Shown piece by piece: positions 55,150-63,445 of a stretch of 64,000 bases of DNA. Source of the stretch: CBDCTM01 sp965222005 (GTDB lineage: Bacteria > Bacteroidota > Bacteroidia > Chitinophagales > Saprospiraceae); contig OZ244935.1 in assembly GCA_965222005.1 (NCBI GenBank), forward strand, positions 1,922,001-1,986,000, read 5' to 3'. How positions within the stretch are numbered: position 1 is the stretch's first letter; every line of letters starts with the position of its first letter. The notes below the pieces were generated by a model that was not told where the DNA came from, made no database searches, and worked only from the letters and a program-made list of their open reading frames with translations. Position numbers and translations under genes: made by a program.

Positions 55150-55544
55150 AATTTTTGATTTTTGTTAGGTTAAATAAGCTTGACTTTACTATTTTTTCAA
55201 AACTCAAGCAACGGCTTGAGTGAGTATGTACCACAAGTACCTGATTTTTTCAGAATAACTTTGGACATTGGTATTTGATTTTTTGGTTATTAAAGTATGC
55301 CAAGCAGTATAAATATGCGAAGAAAATACAAGCTGACTTTAAAGATATTCCAATTTTGAATGCTTTACGACAAATGTTCTTGGGGAACTAATATTTCAGA
55401 AAGACTTAAGGAAATATTGTTCTATGTAGGTAAGTACATAACTTAGCACGCTAATATAAGAATTATCTGTTAAGACAAGTGTTAAAAAAGGGAAAAGTTG
55501 CAAAAAATACCCTAAAAATGGGATAAGAAAACTGCATCTTTTGT
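55150..55544. other. Non-coding gap upstream of the paralog array
   Basis: No gene seen. A perfect hairpin ACTCAAGC-aacg-GCTTGAGT (55202-55221) lies 53 bases upstream of the paralog 4 start. The rest is AT-rich without a recognisable promoter. Confidence 0.5.
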
Positions 55545-56561
55545 TCACATCAACTCGATCAATCTGGCGATCCGCTCTTTTGCCCGCTCCACCTTTTGCC
55601 CGAGTTTATTGAAAAAGCGCAGGCGGTTTTTTTCCTCATGTGTAGTGATGGAGATAGATTTGCTGATGATTCGCCGCAACCACTCTTCCGTATGATCGCC
55701 GAAACGGGGATTGCTGCATTTCAAGAAATTGGGACTACCATAGGTCGTATATACAATTTTGCTTTGTTCGGATATAATGAGGATCGTATTGCTGGTAAAT
55801 ATCATCTCATTGTAGTATAACTCCAGCTCGGCTCCTTTAGATTGCTCGGCAGATTGGCCAATCACAAATTTGTGGCCCACCTCCGCCATTGTACGCACAT
55901 AATCGATCAAATGCAAGAGTTTATCGCAAAGATCGAGCGCAATTTGCGGGTCGGAAAATCCGCCACTGCTCACGTGATATTCGATCTGATTAAGGGTATT
56001 ATCCATGATGTTGAGATGCCAAAGATCGGTGCTGGGGATATTGTAGTACAGCTCTAAAATATCGTCGATGCGGCCAATATCGGTATGAGGAATGAGATCA
56101 TAACTAAACTTGGCGTGCCGCAAATCTTCAAAATTCCAAACGGTTCGGCCCCATACATACAGCTTGAACTGGATTAGCTCTGGAAATTGGCAGTAGTGGT
56201 ACACAGGTAACTCGGCCGTAGTGTAGTAATAGCGGGCTCCAGGCATTTGATATACTTCCGACACATTCGCATATACCTCCTCCATAAACTCCTTCACATC
56301 GTGAATGGCATGCGGAAAGGAATTGAAAGAGAAAAACACCCTATCTGATTGATTAAAGACGATGGCATCGAGTGAGATTTCAAACTCGCGGGCCAGCAGG
56401 CTCAGCTCATTGGGATCGAGGGGCGTTTCGCCGCGCATCCGCCGGTAAGCCGCATCCCGGCCAATACCCAGTTTGTCCATGAGCATATCTGCCACTTGCG
56501 ACTTTTTCTCAAAGCGGGCTTCGATGCGTTCAAAAATGCGGGACTGTAGTGTATTTTCCAT
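55545..56561 (-). CDS. HTH protein of an unrecognised family, copy 1
   Basis: 338 residues, no signal peptide. The N-terminal 70 residues form a helix-turn-helix (KKSQVADMLMDKLGIGRDAA, YRRMRGETPL, LSLLAREFEISLD) of the XRE/BetR kind. The remaining 265 residues are shared with the next gene (ARYYYTTAELPVYHYCQFPE, FKLYVWGRT, IPSTDLW, DNTLNQIEYHVSSGGF, YYNEMIFTSNTILI) and belong to no domain I can name; they may be a ligand-binding or dimerisation region. Likely a transcription factor. It lies 395 bases upstream of the T9SS paralog array. Confidence 0.7.
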   Translation of the reverse strand: MENTLQSRIFERIEARFEKKSQVADMLMDKLGIGRDAAYRRMRGETPLDPNELSLLAREFEISLDAIVFNQSDRVFFSFNSFPHAIHDVKEFMEEVYANVSEVYQMPGARYYYTTAELPVYHYCQFPELIQFKLYVWGRTVWNFEDLRHAKFSYDLIPHTDIGRIDDILELYYNIPSTDLWHLNIMDNTLNQIEYHVSSGGFSDPQIALDLCDKLLHLIDYVRTMAEVGHKFVIGQSAEQSKGAELELYYNEMIFTSNTILIISEQSKIVYTTYGSPNFLKCSNPRFGDHTEEWLRRIISKSISITTHEEKNRLRFFNKLGQKVERAKERIARLIELM

Positions 56562-56608
56562 AGGTTGCTTTTTTGGTTGGGGCTGTTGCGAAACGAATGA
56601 GTCGGCCT

Positions 56609-57622
56609 TTAATCAAATGCTCCTTCTACCCGAATACGCTGCCGGGACTGCTCAATTTTGTGGCGCATGCGGTTGAAAAACCAATCTCTGTTTTTTTCAG
56701 CATGATTGCTAATGGAATTGGATTTGGCGATGATGCGCCGGAACCAGCTCTCCATGTATTCGCAGAGTGGCTGATCGGTGCTGCGCAGAAAGTTGGGATT
56801 GCTTAAGGTAGTGTATAGCACATTCCCAAGCGGAGATACGGACAGTATCGTGTTGTTGGTGTGCACCATTTCGTTGTGGTACAGGTCGAATGCAGCACCT
56901 TTGGCATCCTTGGGTTTTAGCCCGCGTGGAAATTTCCGCCCTGCTTCGGCCATCAACTGCATGTGATGCGTCAGGCCCGTCAGCCGATCGCACAACACCA
57001 GCGCGTCCTGATTGTTTTTAAAACTCCCGCAACTCACATAATACTCGATCTGGTTGAGGGTATTGTCAATGATATTCTGGCTCCACAATTCTGTGCTGGG
57101 AATGGTGATGTACATCTGCATCATCTCTTCGATCAATTTCAATACCGGATAGGGTGTGACACTAAAGTCAAATTTCATATCCTTCAAATATTCCATATCC
57201 AGGGCGGTACGGCCCCAAATGAAGAGCTTGAAGGCAATGAGCTCGGGAAAAAACAGGGCCTGAAAAAGGGGCAGCTCCACGGAAGCATAGTAAAAGCGAT
57301 AGCCTTTGATCCTGGTGGCCTGCTCCAACTCCCGATAATAACCCATCAGAAATTGCTCAAAATCTTTGATGCCTGTAGAAAATATATTGTAGGTGAAAAA
57401 TACTGCGTCGGTATCACCGACTAAGGCATCGATCGAAATGTTGAACTGCCGCGCCAGTTCAGCCAGCTGATCGGGCGTGAGCACGGTAACGCCACGCAGC
57501 CTCCGATATACCGCATCTTTGGCCAGGCTGAGCGTCTCTCCAATGGCATCCACAGCCTCCGACCGCTTTGGGAATTGGGCTATGATCGCATTGAACAGCT
57601 TTACCTGAAATGAGTTTGTCAT
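56609..57622 (-). CDS. HTH protein of an unrecognised family, copy 2
   Basis: 337 residues from the ATG at 57622 (MTNSFQVKLFNAIIAQFPKR); an in-frame start 12 codons earlier is possible. HTH at about 15-65 (AKDAVYRRLRGVTVLTPDQL, LARQFNISIDAL), then the same large domain as copy 1: RFYYASVELPLFQALFFPE, FKLFIWGRT, IPSTELWSQNIIDNTLNQIE, YYVSCGSF, HNEMVHTNNTIL. The two genes are tandem (47-base gap), alike in order and length, moderately diverged. A 45-bp motif also found upstream of ileS lies about 125 bases before its start. Confidence 0.7.
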   Translation of the reverse strand: MTNSFQVKLFNAIIAQFPKRSEAVDAIGETLSLAKDAVYRRLRGVTVLTPDQLAELARQFNISIDALVGDTDAVFFTYNIFSTGIKDFEQFLMGYYRELEQATRIKGYRFYYASVELPLFQALFFPELIAFKLFIWGRTALDMEYLKDMKFDFSVTPYPVLKLIEEMMQMYITIPSTELWSQNIIDNTLNQIEYYVSCGSFKNNQDALVLCDRLTGLTHHMQLMAEAGRKFPRGLKPKDAKGAAFDLYHNEMVHTNNTILSVSPLGNVLYTTLSNPNFLRSTDQPLCEYMESWFRRIIAKSNSISNHAEKNRDWFFNRMRHKIEQSRQRIRVEGAFD

Positions 57623-57745
57623 GTATTCATTCAAATGTGTAGAAGATGTGTACTGCACACGAATTTAATTATTAATCACAAAACCAGAAATTTCTACTGC
57701 AAGATAGCAAATGGAACTTTCAAAAAATAAATCCGCCATTTTGGG

Positions 57746-57790
57746 CTAGTGCGGCTAGTCCGAATTGTTTGAACAGTATTTTCAAGCCTA
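57746..57790 (-). repeat. Copy B of the 45-bp intergenic motif
   Basis: Reverse complement matches 27043-27087 at 41 of 45 positions. Contains a dyad TTGAA-N7-TTCAA and a direct repeat CTAGCC-N3-CTAGCC on the minus strand; in copy A these elements are partly degenerate. Confidence 0.7.
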
Positions 57791-58199
57791 ATTTAAAAAT
57801 TGAAAAGAGGGTTTAATTTTTTGAATAACACTAAAGTGGTGATCCGGCTCTTCTTTCTTTAGGTTCTCTTAACAAAAACGTCCTAATATTCAATAAATAA
57901 AAATATAAAAGTAGTAAAATTCCCTCCCACCGGGCTTCCAATTGCCTGCATCTTGCATATACAAAGCAGTTGAAAAGTCAACATCGCTACAATTTGAAAG
58001 GATGATACAGATAGCAAAGTCGATCGGGGTTTCCAACTACGAACTTTTGCTGAAGGATTGAAAAATAGTGTAGAATCTCCCTTTTTCAATTTTCAGTCTC
58101 GCCGGCATGTGGAGAACAATTGAGCAACTTTTGGCTTCCACCTCCGGCTTTTAAAAAATTGTCATAGTAACCATTTTGCTTTATGCATACGCGCATTTG

Positions 58200-58234
58200 A
58201 GACCTCCGCTGCTCCGGTAGCGGAGATCTTTTTT
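58200..58234 (+). terminator. Terminator-like hairpin upstream of the 58314 gene
   Basis: An 11-bp stem with one mismatch (58200-58210 with 58219-58229; core CTCCGCT/AGCGGAG), an 8-base loop and a T-run. It lies 80 bases before the start of a plus-strand gene and after no plus-strand gene for kilobases, so it would end a leader RNA or a small RNA. Confidence 0.6.
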
Positions 58235-58313
58235 CTCTGCGGGACAAAACAAGTGCTGCAATGCCTTGGACAAACACAAACACACAAATCGGATAACCAA
58301 ATTGTACTCGACC

Positions 58314-59030
58314 ATGAAAACGCTCTCACGCTGGGCCAACCAACATCGCTGGAAAGCCATACTACTACTACTGCTTGGAGACCTGCTACTCGGCCTGTTG
58401 GGAATTAGTGCCGGCATTTGCCTGAACGGCCATCAACTGGGATTTTCAAAAATGGTTGTGGTATTGATCGTGTGGGCAAGTCTGACAGTTATTTACCTCT
58501 TTCCCCGGCAAGGGGGAAACGACTCTGAAAACCAAAAGTACACAATGCGTAGTATTTGCCACCTGCTGATCTATTGCTTTGCCTTTCTGCTTTTTGTAGC
58601 AGCAGGCAATCACGTTCCGCAGCTTTTGAGCAAATACGAAGCAGAAATTCGGGCCATCCCACTGTATATCAAATTCAATGATGAAAAACCGGATCAGCAT
58701 TTACGCTATCAACAGCATTACGTCAATACCAGCCCCGGTAGCTCCAGCAAATTGTTGAGGGCATCGGGCATAAAAAACTATCTCAGGGTGGCCGTATGTA
58801 CGTTAGAGGCACACAATGAGGACCTGCCGAAAGACTTCGTTTTGTTCTTGTTGGTGCTTGGAGGGATCTCGGCCGCCGGACTGGCCTGCCTTTTGGCAGC
58901 CCTGTCCAACTCGGTTAGTTGTTCTGGCATACAACTAGTCGCCAGCTCGTTTGCGATGCTGGCAACAGGCAACCTGGTGGGTGCAGTAGTACCCGTACTG
59001 ATGATCGTATTAAAGCTGGCTGGACCTTAA
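58314..59030 (+). CDS. Membrane protein of unknown function
   Basis: 238 residues from the ATG at 58314 (MKTLSRWANQHRWKAILLLL); a longer frame to 58266 has a poor start. About five membrane segments (17-40, 47-65, 85-102, 175-200, 210-235) with one polar loop between the third and fourth (about 105-170: EAEIRAIPLYIKFNDEKPDQ). No family is recognised. It has no same-strand neighbour closer than 320 bases. Confidence 0.65.
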   Translation: MKTLSRWANQHRWKAILLLLLGDLLLGLLGISAGICLNGHQLGFSKMVVVLIVWASLTVIYLFPRQGGNDSENQKYTMRSICHLLIYCFAFLLFVAAGNHVPQLLSKYEAEIRAIPLYIKFNDEKPDQHLRYQQHYVNTSPGSSSKLLRASGIKNYLRVAVCTLEAHNEDLPKDFVLFLLVLGGISAAGLACLLAALSNSVSCSGIQLVASSFAMLATGNLVGAVVPVLMIVLKLAGP

Positions 59031-59349
59031 CTTCTTACTTTTGTCTTTAAGAACATCAGTACAAAAGGTACACCGCACTACACCGGGTTTTGTTTTGAAA
59101 CGTAACCATTTTAGTGAAAATACACTCATCCATTATTCTTTGTTACTGCAAGGTTCGGCCAGCTATTTTTTTGAACCTACATAAGTGATAATAGGTTGAT
59201 TGAATTCAACAATTGGTTTTAATTATTGAATTGATTGTAGCAACCGCAACCACTGCACAGTGGTTGCGGCCTTTTTTGGTGCCTACTGGATTCATTGCCG
59301 CCGAAAGCGTACCTTTGGAGTCGCTATTTTTCCCATGAATGATCACGCG
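59031..59349. other. Non-coding gap upstream of the WG-repeat gene
   Basis: A weak promoter pair TTTG (59139-59142), 21 bases, TATTTTTT (59164-59171) is seen, followed by the terminator at 59244-59277, so the transcript could be attenuated. No leader peptide is obvious. The rest is unremarkable. Confidence 0.4.
59244..59277 (+). terminator. Rho-independent terminator between the 58314 and 59350 genes
   Basis: A perfect 10-bp stem CCGCAACCAC/GTGGTTGCGG with a 6-base loop and six T. It lies 214 bases after the stop at 59030 and 73 bases before the next start, so it could serve either as terminator or as attenuator. Confidence 0.75.
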
Positions 59350-60753
59350 ATGAACAAATTTCTACTCACATTATTCTTTCTCATCAACTGTTTATCCTCT
59401 GCAAGCAGCCAGGAGCATTACGAATGGGCTTTCGACTGCCGCTATGACAATTGCTACGATTTTTACGACGGCCGGGCCATCATCACCAGCAAACGTCTCA
59501 AAGGCTTCATTGACCTCACCGGCCGAACCCGCGTAAAGCCCAGGTACCACATTATCGATGCCTATTCCCAAAATCTGGCCTCTGCAGGCTTTATCGATTT
59601 TGGCGACATGAATTCGCGCAGCGGGTACCTCAACAAAGGGGGCAATATGGTGATTGACACGCGCTTCAGCATTACCAGCCCTTTCAATGAAGGCCTGGCC
59701 TGTGTGAAAATCGGGGAGCAATGGGGCTACATAAACCTGGCTGGCGAGATGGTGATCCCCGCCAAATATGAGGCTGCTCAAACTTTTTTCGAAGGTGTAG
59801 CTGGCGTTAAATATAATGGCAAATGGGGCTTCATCAATAAGCAGGGTAAATTTGTGATCGCGCCCCGTTTCCAGATGGTCCTACACTTTCAGGAAGGCTT
59901 AAGTGCTGTGAAATACAATGATAAATGGGGCTTTATCGATCATAATGGTTTGATTACCATCACCCCCCAATACAGCTACGCCTCCAGCTTTCATGAGGGG
60001 CTGGCTCGAATAAAGACAGATAACAAATGGGGGCTCATCCAGGCAAATGGCCAGTTTTTTATAGCACCCGATTACCAAATGATCTATCAATATTTTGGAG
60101 GCCGCGCCAGGGTCCAGCTCAACGATCGTTGGGGCTATCTTGACAGGCAGGGCAATCTGGCTATTCCAGCCGAATTTGCCGATGCTTCCGACTTTTCTGA
60201 AAAACTGGCGCGGGTGAAAAAAGGCGATAAATGGGGCTTCATCAAGCGCAATGGCCAATTGGTCATTCCCGCTGTATTCTCCGATGCCTATGATTTCAGA
60301 GAGGGCCTGGCGCGTGTAACGCTCAACGGGCAGAAAGGCTACATCCGCTATCGCGAACCACTGGATACTGATATGGTGGCCAGCCAAGCCGACGCAGCCC
60401 CGCAGCTTACTACCAGCCGAAAAATCAAAGAAGGCAAATACCTTAAAGTCAATAGCCCTGATATCACCGTGAAAGTGTACGATCATAAAAAAATTGATGG
60501 CGATATCATCTCCCTCAATTACAATGGCGAATGGATATTGCACAACCATCAATTGAGCGCCGAGCCTCACCCCATCCAGCTAAAGATGGACCCCGCCAGC
60601 CAGCAAAACTACCTCATGCTCTATGCAGTCAATCTTGGCAAAGAGCCGCCCAATACGGTGGCGGTCGCTATTGATGACGGGCAAAACACGCAAACCATCA
60701 TCCTCGACTCCGACCTCGACAGTTGCGATATCATTTTCTTCGACCTACCCTGA
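59350..60753 (+). CDS. WG-repeat secreted protein
   Basis: 467 residues from the ATG at 59350, which starts a clean signal peptide (MNKFLLTLFFLINCLSSASS); ATG 59335 is an alternative. Six good WG repeats (for example WGYINLAGEMVIPAKYE, WGFINKQGKFVIAPRF, WGFIKRNGQLVIPAVF) plus three degenerate ones cover about 40-340. The last 110 residues (KYLKVNSPDITVKVYDHKKI) are a beta-rich domain that resembles none I can name. WG-repeat proteins are usually extracytoplasmic; their ligands are mostly unknown. Confidence 0.85.
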   Translation: MNKFLLTLFFLINCLSSASSQEHYEWAFDCRYDNCYDFYDGRAIITSKRLKGFIDLTGRTRVKPRYHIIDAYSQNLASAGFIDFGDMNSRSGYLNKGGNMVIDTRFSITSPFNEGLACVKIGEQWGYINLAGEMVIPAKYEAAQTFFEGVAGVKYNGKWGFINKQGKFVIAPRFQMVLHFQEGLSAVKYNDKWGFIDHNGLITITPQYSYASSFHEGLARIKTDNKWGLIQANGQFFIAPDYQMIYQYFGGRARVQLNDRWGYLDRQGNLAIPAEFADASDFSEKLARVKKGDKWGFIKRNGQLVIPAVFSDAYDFREGLARVTLNGQKGYIRYREPLDTDMVASQADAAPQLTTSRKIKEGKYLKVNSPDITVKVYDHKKIDGDIISLNYNGEWILHNHQLSAEPHPIQLKMDPASQQNYLMLYAVNLGKEPPNTVAVAIDDGQNTQTIILDSDLDSCDIIFFDLP

Positions 60754-60802
60754 TCCGCTAAAAATAATAAGGTGAACTATTGCGGCGTTTAAAAATTATC
60801 AT

Positions 60803-60826
60803 TAACTTTGAATCTCAAAGTACTTT
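60803..60826 (+). promoter_or_regulatory. Promoter overlapped by a perfect dyad, upstream of 60840
   Basis: TAACTTTG (60803-60810) is a good -7 box with ATTG (60779-60782) 20 bases upstream. It overlaps the 17-bp perfect palindrome ACTTTGA-ATC-TCAAAGT (60805-60821), followed by ACTTT. The same dyad and trailing ACTTT recur at 61814-61835. It is a likely operator for the regulator at 61490. Confidence 0.65.
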
Positions 60827-60839
60827 TTAATTAATTGTT

Positions 60840-61493
60840 ATGGTAATGGATAAACGCAACGAGCATCTGGAAACATTGAGCGAGATCCGCTCGATGATGG
60901 AACGCTCCTCCCGCTTTATTTCACTCAGTGGCTTGTCGGGGGTGGCTGCCGGTATTATTGCACTGGCAGGTGCAGCGCTGGTGTATCTGTATCTCGGCAT
61001 TCAGCCTTTTGACCAAAAGCGTATTTACTATGAATTTTCACGCTCCGCTACCAAGTGGGGGATGAATTATCTGACCTTCTTCTTCCTCAATGCCAGTGTG
61101 GTTTTGGTTTTAGCGATTGCCAGCGGGATATGGTTTACTACCCGAAAGGCCCGGAAGAAAGGGCAGAAAATATGGGACAGCACTTCCCGCCGTCTTCTGA
61201 TTAATATGCTGATACCTTTGCTGGCGGGTGGCCTGTTTTGCCTCATTCTGGTACATCACGGCCTGCTGGGGCTGGTGGCGCCTATTACGCTATGCTTTTA
61301 TGGCCTGGCCTTGCTGAATGCCAGTAAATATACACTCGACGACATCCGCTACCTCGGCATCACCGAAATTGCATTGGGATTGATCGCTGCCTATTTCATG
61401 GGCTATGGGCTCGAGTTTTGGGCGATCGGCTTTGGAGTGATGCACATACTTTATGGTACCTGCATGTACTGGAAATACGAACGGGGTGTATGA
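60840..61493 (+). CDS. Membrane protein co-encoded with a winged-helix regulator
   Basis: 217 residues, no signal peptide; six membrane segments (about 32-52, 75-98, 120-142, 146-163, 172-190, 193-208). The N-terminal LETLSEIRSMMERSSRFISL is a conserved-looking amphipathic helix. It resembles the membrane partner commonly paired with PF13601-type regulators in Bacteroidota, whose role is unknown. Its stop overlaps the ATG of the regulator gene (ATGA), so the two proteins are translationally coupled. Confidence 0.7.
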   Translation: MVMDKRNEHLETLSEIRSMMERSSRFISLSGLSGVAAGIIALAGAALVYLYLGIQPFDQKRIYYEFSRSATKWGMNYLTFFFLNASVVLVLAIASGIWFTTRKARKKGQKIWDSTSRRLLINMLIPLLAGGLFCLILVHHGLLGLVAPITLCFYGLALLNASKYTLDDIRYLGITEIALGLIAAYFMGYGLEFWAIGFGVMHILYGTCMYWKYERGV

Positions 61494-61786
61494 AAAAGAT
61501 CATTAGCAATCTCAATAAAACCTTTGACAGCCGCATACGGCTGGGCATCATGTCAATACTGATGGTCAATGACTGGGTGGAATTTAAAACGCTCAAAGAA
61601 ATGTTGGAATTGACCGATGGCAATCTGGCCAGCCACATCAATGCCCTCGAAAAAACGGGCTATGTACAGGTGCGCAAGCAATTCGTTGGCCGAAAGCCAC
61701 AAACCACCTACGCTACCACCGCCAGCGGCCGACAGGCTTTTAATGATCACCTCGATGGGCTGGAGGAAATTTTGAAAAACCGGTAG
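61490..61786 (+). CDS. Winged-helix transcriptional regulator
   Basis: 98 residues from the ATG at 61490, which overlaps the upstream stop by four bases; a longer frame from 61418 lies inside that gene and is rejected. The sequence (FDSRIRLGIMSILMVNDW, FKTLKEMLELTDGNLASHI, LEKTGYVQVRKQFVGRKPQT) matches the small MarR/ArsR-like winged-helix family PF13601. No metal-binding Cys is present. It is the likely ligand of the dyads before 60840 and 61839. Confidence 0.88.
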   Translation: MKKIISNLNKTFDSRIRLGIMSILMVNDWVEFKTLKEMLELTDGNLASHINALEKTGYVQVRKQFVGRKPQTTYATTASGRQAFNDHLDGLEEILKNR

Positions 61787-61811
61787 GAGGATAGTATATT
61801 TTTTTAATATT

Positions 61812-61835
61812 TGACTTTGTAATTCAAAGTACTTT
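61812..61835 (+). promoter_or_regulatory. Second copy of the dyad, upstream of the Coq4-like gene
   Basis: ACTTTG-TAATT-CAAAGT (61814-61830) followed by ACTTT repeats the element at 60805-60826. TGACTTTG (61812-61819) approximates a -7 box. The start codon at 61839 lies only nine bases beyond the dyad. Confidence 0.6.
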
Positions 61836-61838
61836 CTA

Positions 61839-62366
61839 ATGAAAAACACAAAGAGACAGCTCAAAAAATTCCTTCAATGGCGCGACCGCTGCATCATCGG
61901 CTTTGTGGAATGGTCGAAGCCTTACTATGCCGGATGGTTCAAAAGACAACAAAAAGCCTGGGGGCTGTCAGTCGGGCAGTTGTTGGCCTATCCGGCAGGA
62001 AGCCTGGGACGTGAGCTGGGCAAGTTTCTTCAAAAGGAGGGCTTTGATGTAATACCTAAACTGGAAGACCATGACGTGATGCACGTATTGCTGGGCTATC
62101 AATCTACCATGCTTGACGAGGCCCGCATGCAATTTTTTTTGCTTGGCAATGGCAAGCGCTCGGCCTATGGCATGCTCACTGTATGGGTGGCACTACTGCT
62201 GGTGCCGGAGGGCTGGAAGGCCTATTTGCAGGACTTTCGGGACGGACGACGCTGCCTGCCTGTCTGGAACTGGAACTTTCGGCATTTGCTGCGGGAGCCG
62301 CTTTGGCAGCTGCGCGATCAGCTCTATCAAACGAATAAGGGTGAGGAGCCCTTCCTTCTGATTTAA
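61839..62366 (+). CDS. Coq4-like protein
   Basis: 175 residues. LLAYPAGSLGRELGKFLQKE and EDHDVMHVLLGYQSTMLDEA give the Coq4 zinc motif HDxxH-x11-E exactly (His78, Asp79, His82, Glu94). Coq4 organises ubiquinone biosynthesis in mitochondria and some bacteria; Bacteroidota generally use menaquinone, so the role here must be different or accessory. It is 53 bases after the winged-helix gene and carries that regulator's presumed operator. Confidence 0.8.
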   Translation: MKNTKRQLKKFLQWRDRCIIGFVEWSKPYYAGWFKRQQKAWGLSVGQLLAYPAGSLGRELGKFLQKEGFDVIPKLEDHDVMHVLLGYQSTMLDEARMQFFLLGNGKRSAYGMLTVWVALLLVPEGWKAYLQDFRDGRRCLPVWNWNFRHLLREPLWQLRDQLYQTNKGEEPFLLI

Positions 62367-62424
62367 TATCCGGGCGCTGCCTCTACACTTTGGCAGCGCT
62401 CCTTTTCCAGAAAAATCCAATCCT

Positions 62425-63390
62425 ATGAAATGTACTGCCAATAAAAATTCTACCGCATTCGTCGATTTCGAAAAACGAATGCAGCTTCTCGCTGAGCAAG
62501 TTGACCAGCCGGTACATGGCTTCTTTGGGCCGCAAAGTATGAGCTGGAAAATATTCAGTAAGCCCGGCCTCGCCACTGTAGGGCCACGGGCCCTCCTCAT
62601 GCAAATTGCTCATCCGGCCATAGCTGCCGGAGTGGATCGGCACAGCAGCTTCAAAAGCGATACGTATGGACGGGCCAAGCGAACCTACGAGGCGATGATG
62701 CGGCTGATCTTTGGTGATGTGGCTACTGCCACTCAGATGGCAAGGCGATTGTTCAAAATCCATGCACACGTAGGGGGAGCTTTTGTAGAAAATCAACCCA
62801 ATGGGCCTCGTATCCGGCGCTTTCAGGCCACGGATACGGACCTGCTACTGTGGGTACAGGCTACCATCGTTGAAAGTGCCTTGCTGGCTTATGAGATGAT
62901 CTATCCGCCATTGGCAGATCAGGAGAAGGCGCTTTTTTATGAAGAAAGCAGGCGGCTGGCTGTACTGATGGGCATTCCGAAGGATCAGTATCCGCCTGAT
63001 TTGGCCGCTTTTAAGGCTTATTTTCAATCCGTTGTGGAAGGCCGGATATTGGCAGTCGGGCCGGTGGGTCAGGTGGTTGCAGAGGATTTGAATAATGCCA
63101 TCTGGCCGCTGCGCCCGGCATCGGCCCTGCTGGCTTCGCAGCTATTGCCTACCCCGCTTCGCTACGCATTCGGCTTGCCAGACAACAGTATTCAGCAAGG
63201 CCTTTTTAATTTTTTACTGCTCTTTTGCCGTTTCTGGTTTCCAATTTTGCCCTCTTGCTTTTGGGCACCCCCTTATCATCAGGCGAATTACCGAATTGCC
63301 CGGAAGGAAGGCCGAGCCCCCGCATTCATAGGGCGAGCTTATCATTGGCTGGCCAGCAACTTTCGATTTCCAGCAACGGCTAATGTATAG
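62425..63390 (+). CDS. Oxygenase MpaB family protein (DUF2236)
   Basis: 321 residues, no signal peptide. RALLMQIAHPAIAAGVDRHS and YGRAKRTYEAMMRLIFGD are the core of the DUF2236/MpaB fold, with conserved His and Arg residues as in heme-dependent latex-clearing oxygenase (Lcp) and the mycophenolate enzyme MpaB. Heme binding and an oxidase role are therefore possible. It starts 58 bases after the Coq4-like gene and is likely in the same transcript. Substrate unknown. Confidence 0.82.
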   Translation: MKCTANKNSTAFVDFEKRMQLLAEQVDQPVHGFFGPQSMSWKIFSKPGLATVGPRALLMQIAHPAIAAGVDRHSSFKSDTYGRAKRTYEAMMRLIFGDVATATQMARRLFKIHAHVGGAFVENQPNGPRIRRFQATDTDLLLWVQATIVESALLAYEMIYPPLADQEKALFYEESRRLAVLMGIPKDQYPPDLAAFKAYFQSVVEGRILAVGPVGQVVAEDLNNAIWPLRPASALLASQLLPTPLRYAFGLPDNSIQQGLFNFLLLFCRFWFPILPSCFWAPPYHQANYRIARKEGRAPAFIGRAYHWLASNFRFPATANV

Positions 63391-63445
63391 AAACGGGAAG
63401 CTTAGTGCTGAATTCCTTTTCACTCAACACTTCAAAACCTTGCTC

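Larger units (their letters stand above)
57623..58313. other. Non-coding gap between divergent genes
   Basis: Apart from the 45-bp motif (57746-57790) and the terminator-like hairpin at 58200-58234, nothing recognisable is seen; only short unsupported frames occur. Confidence 0.5.
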
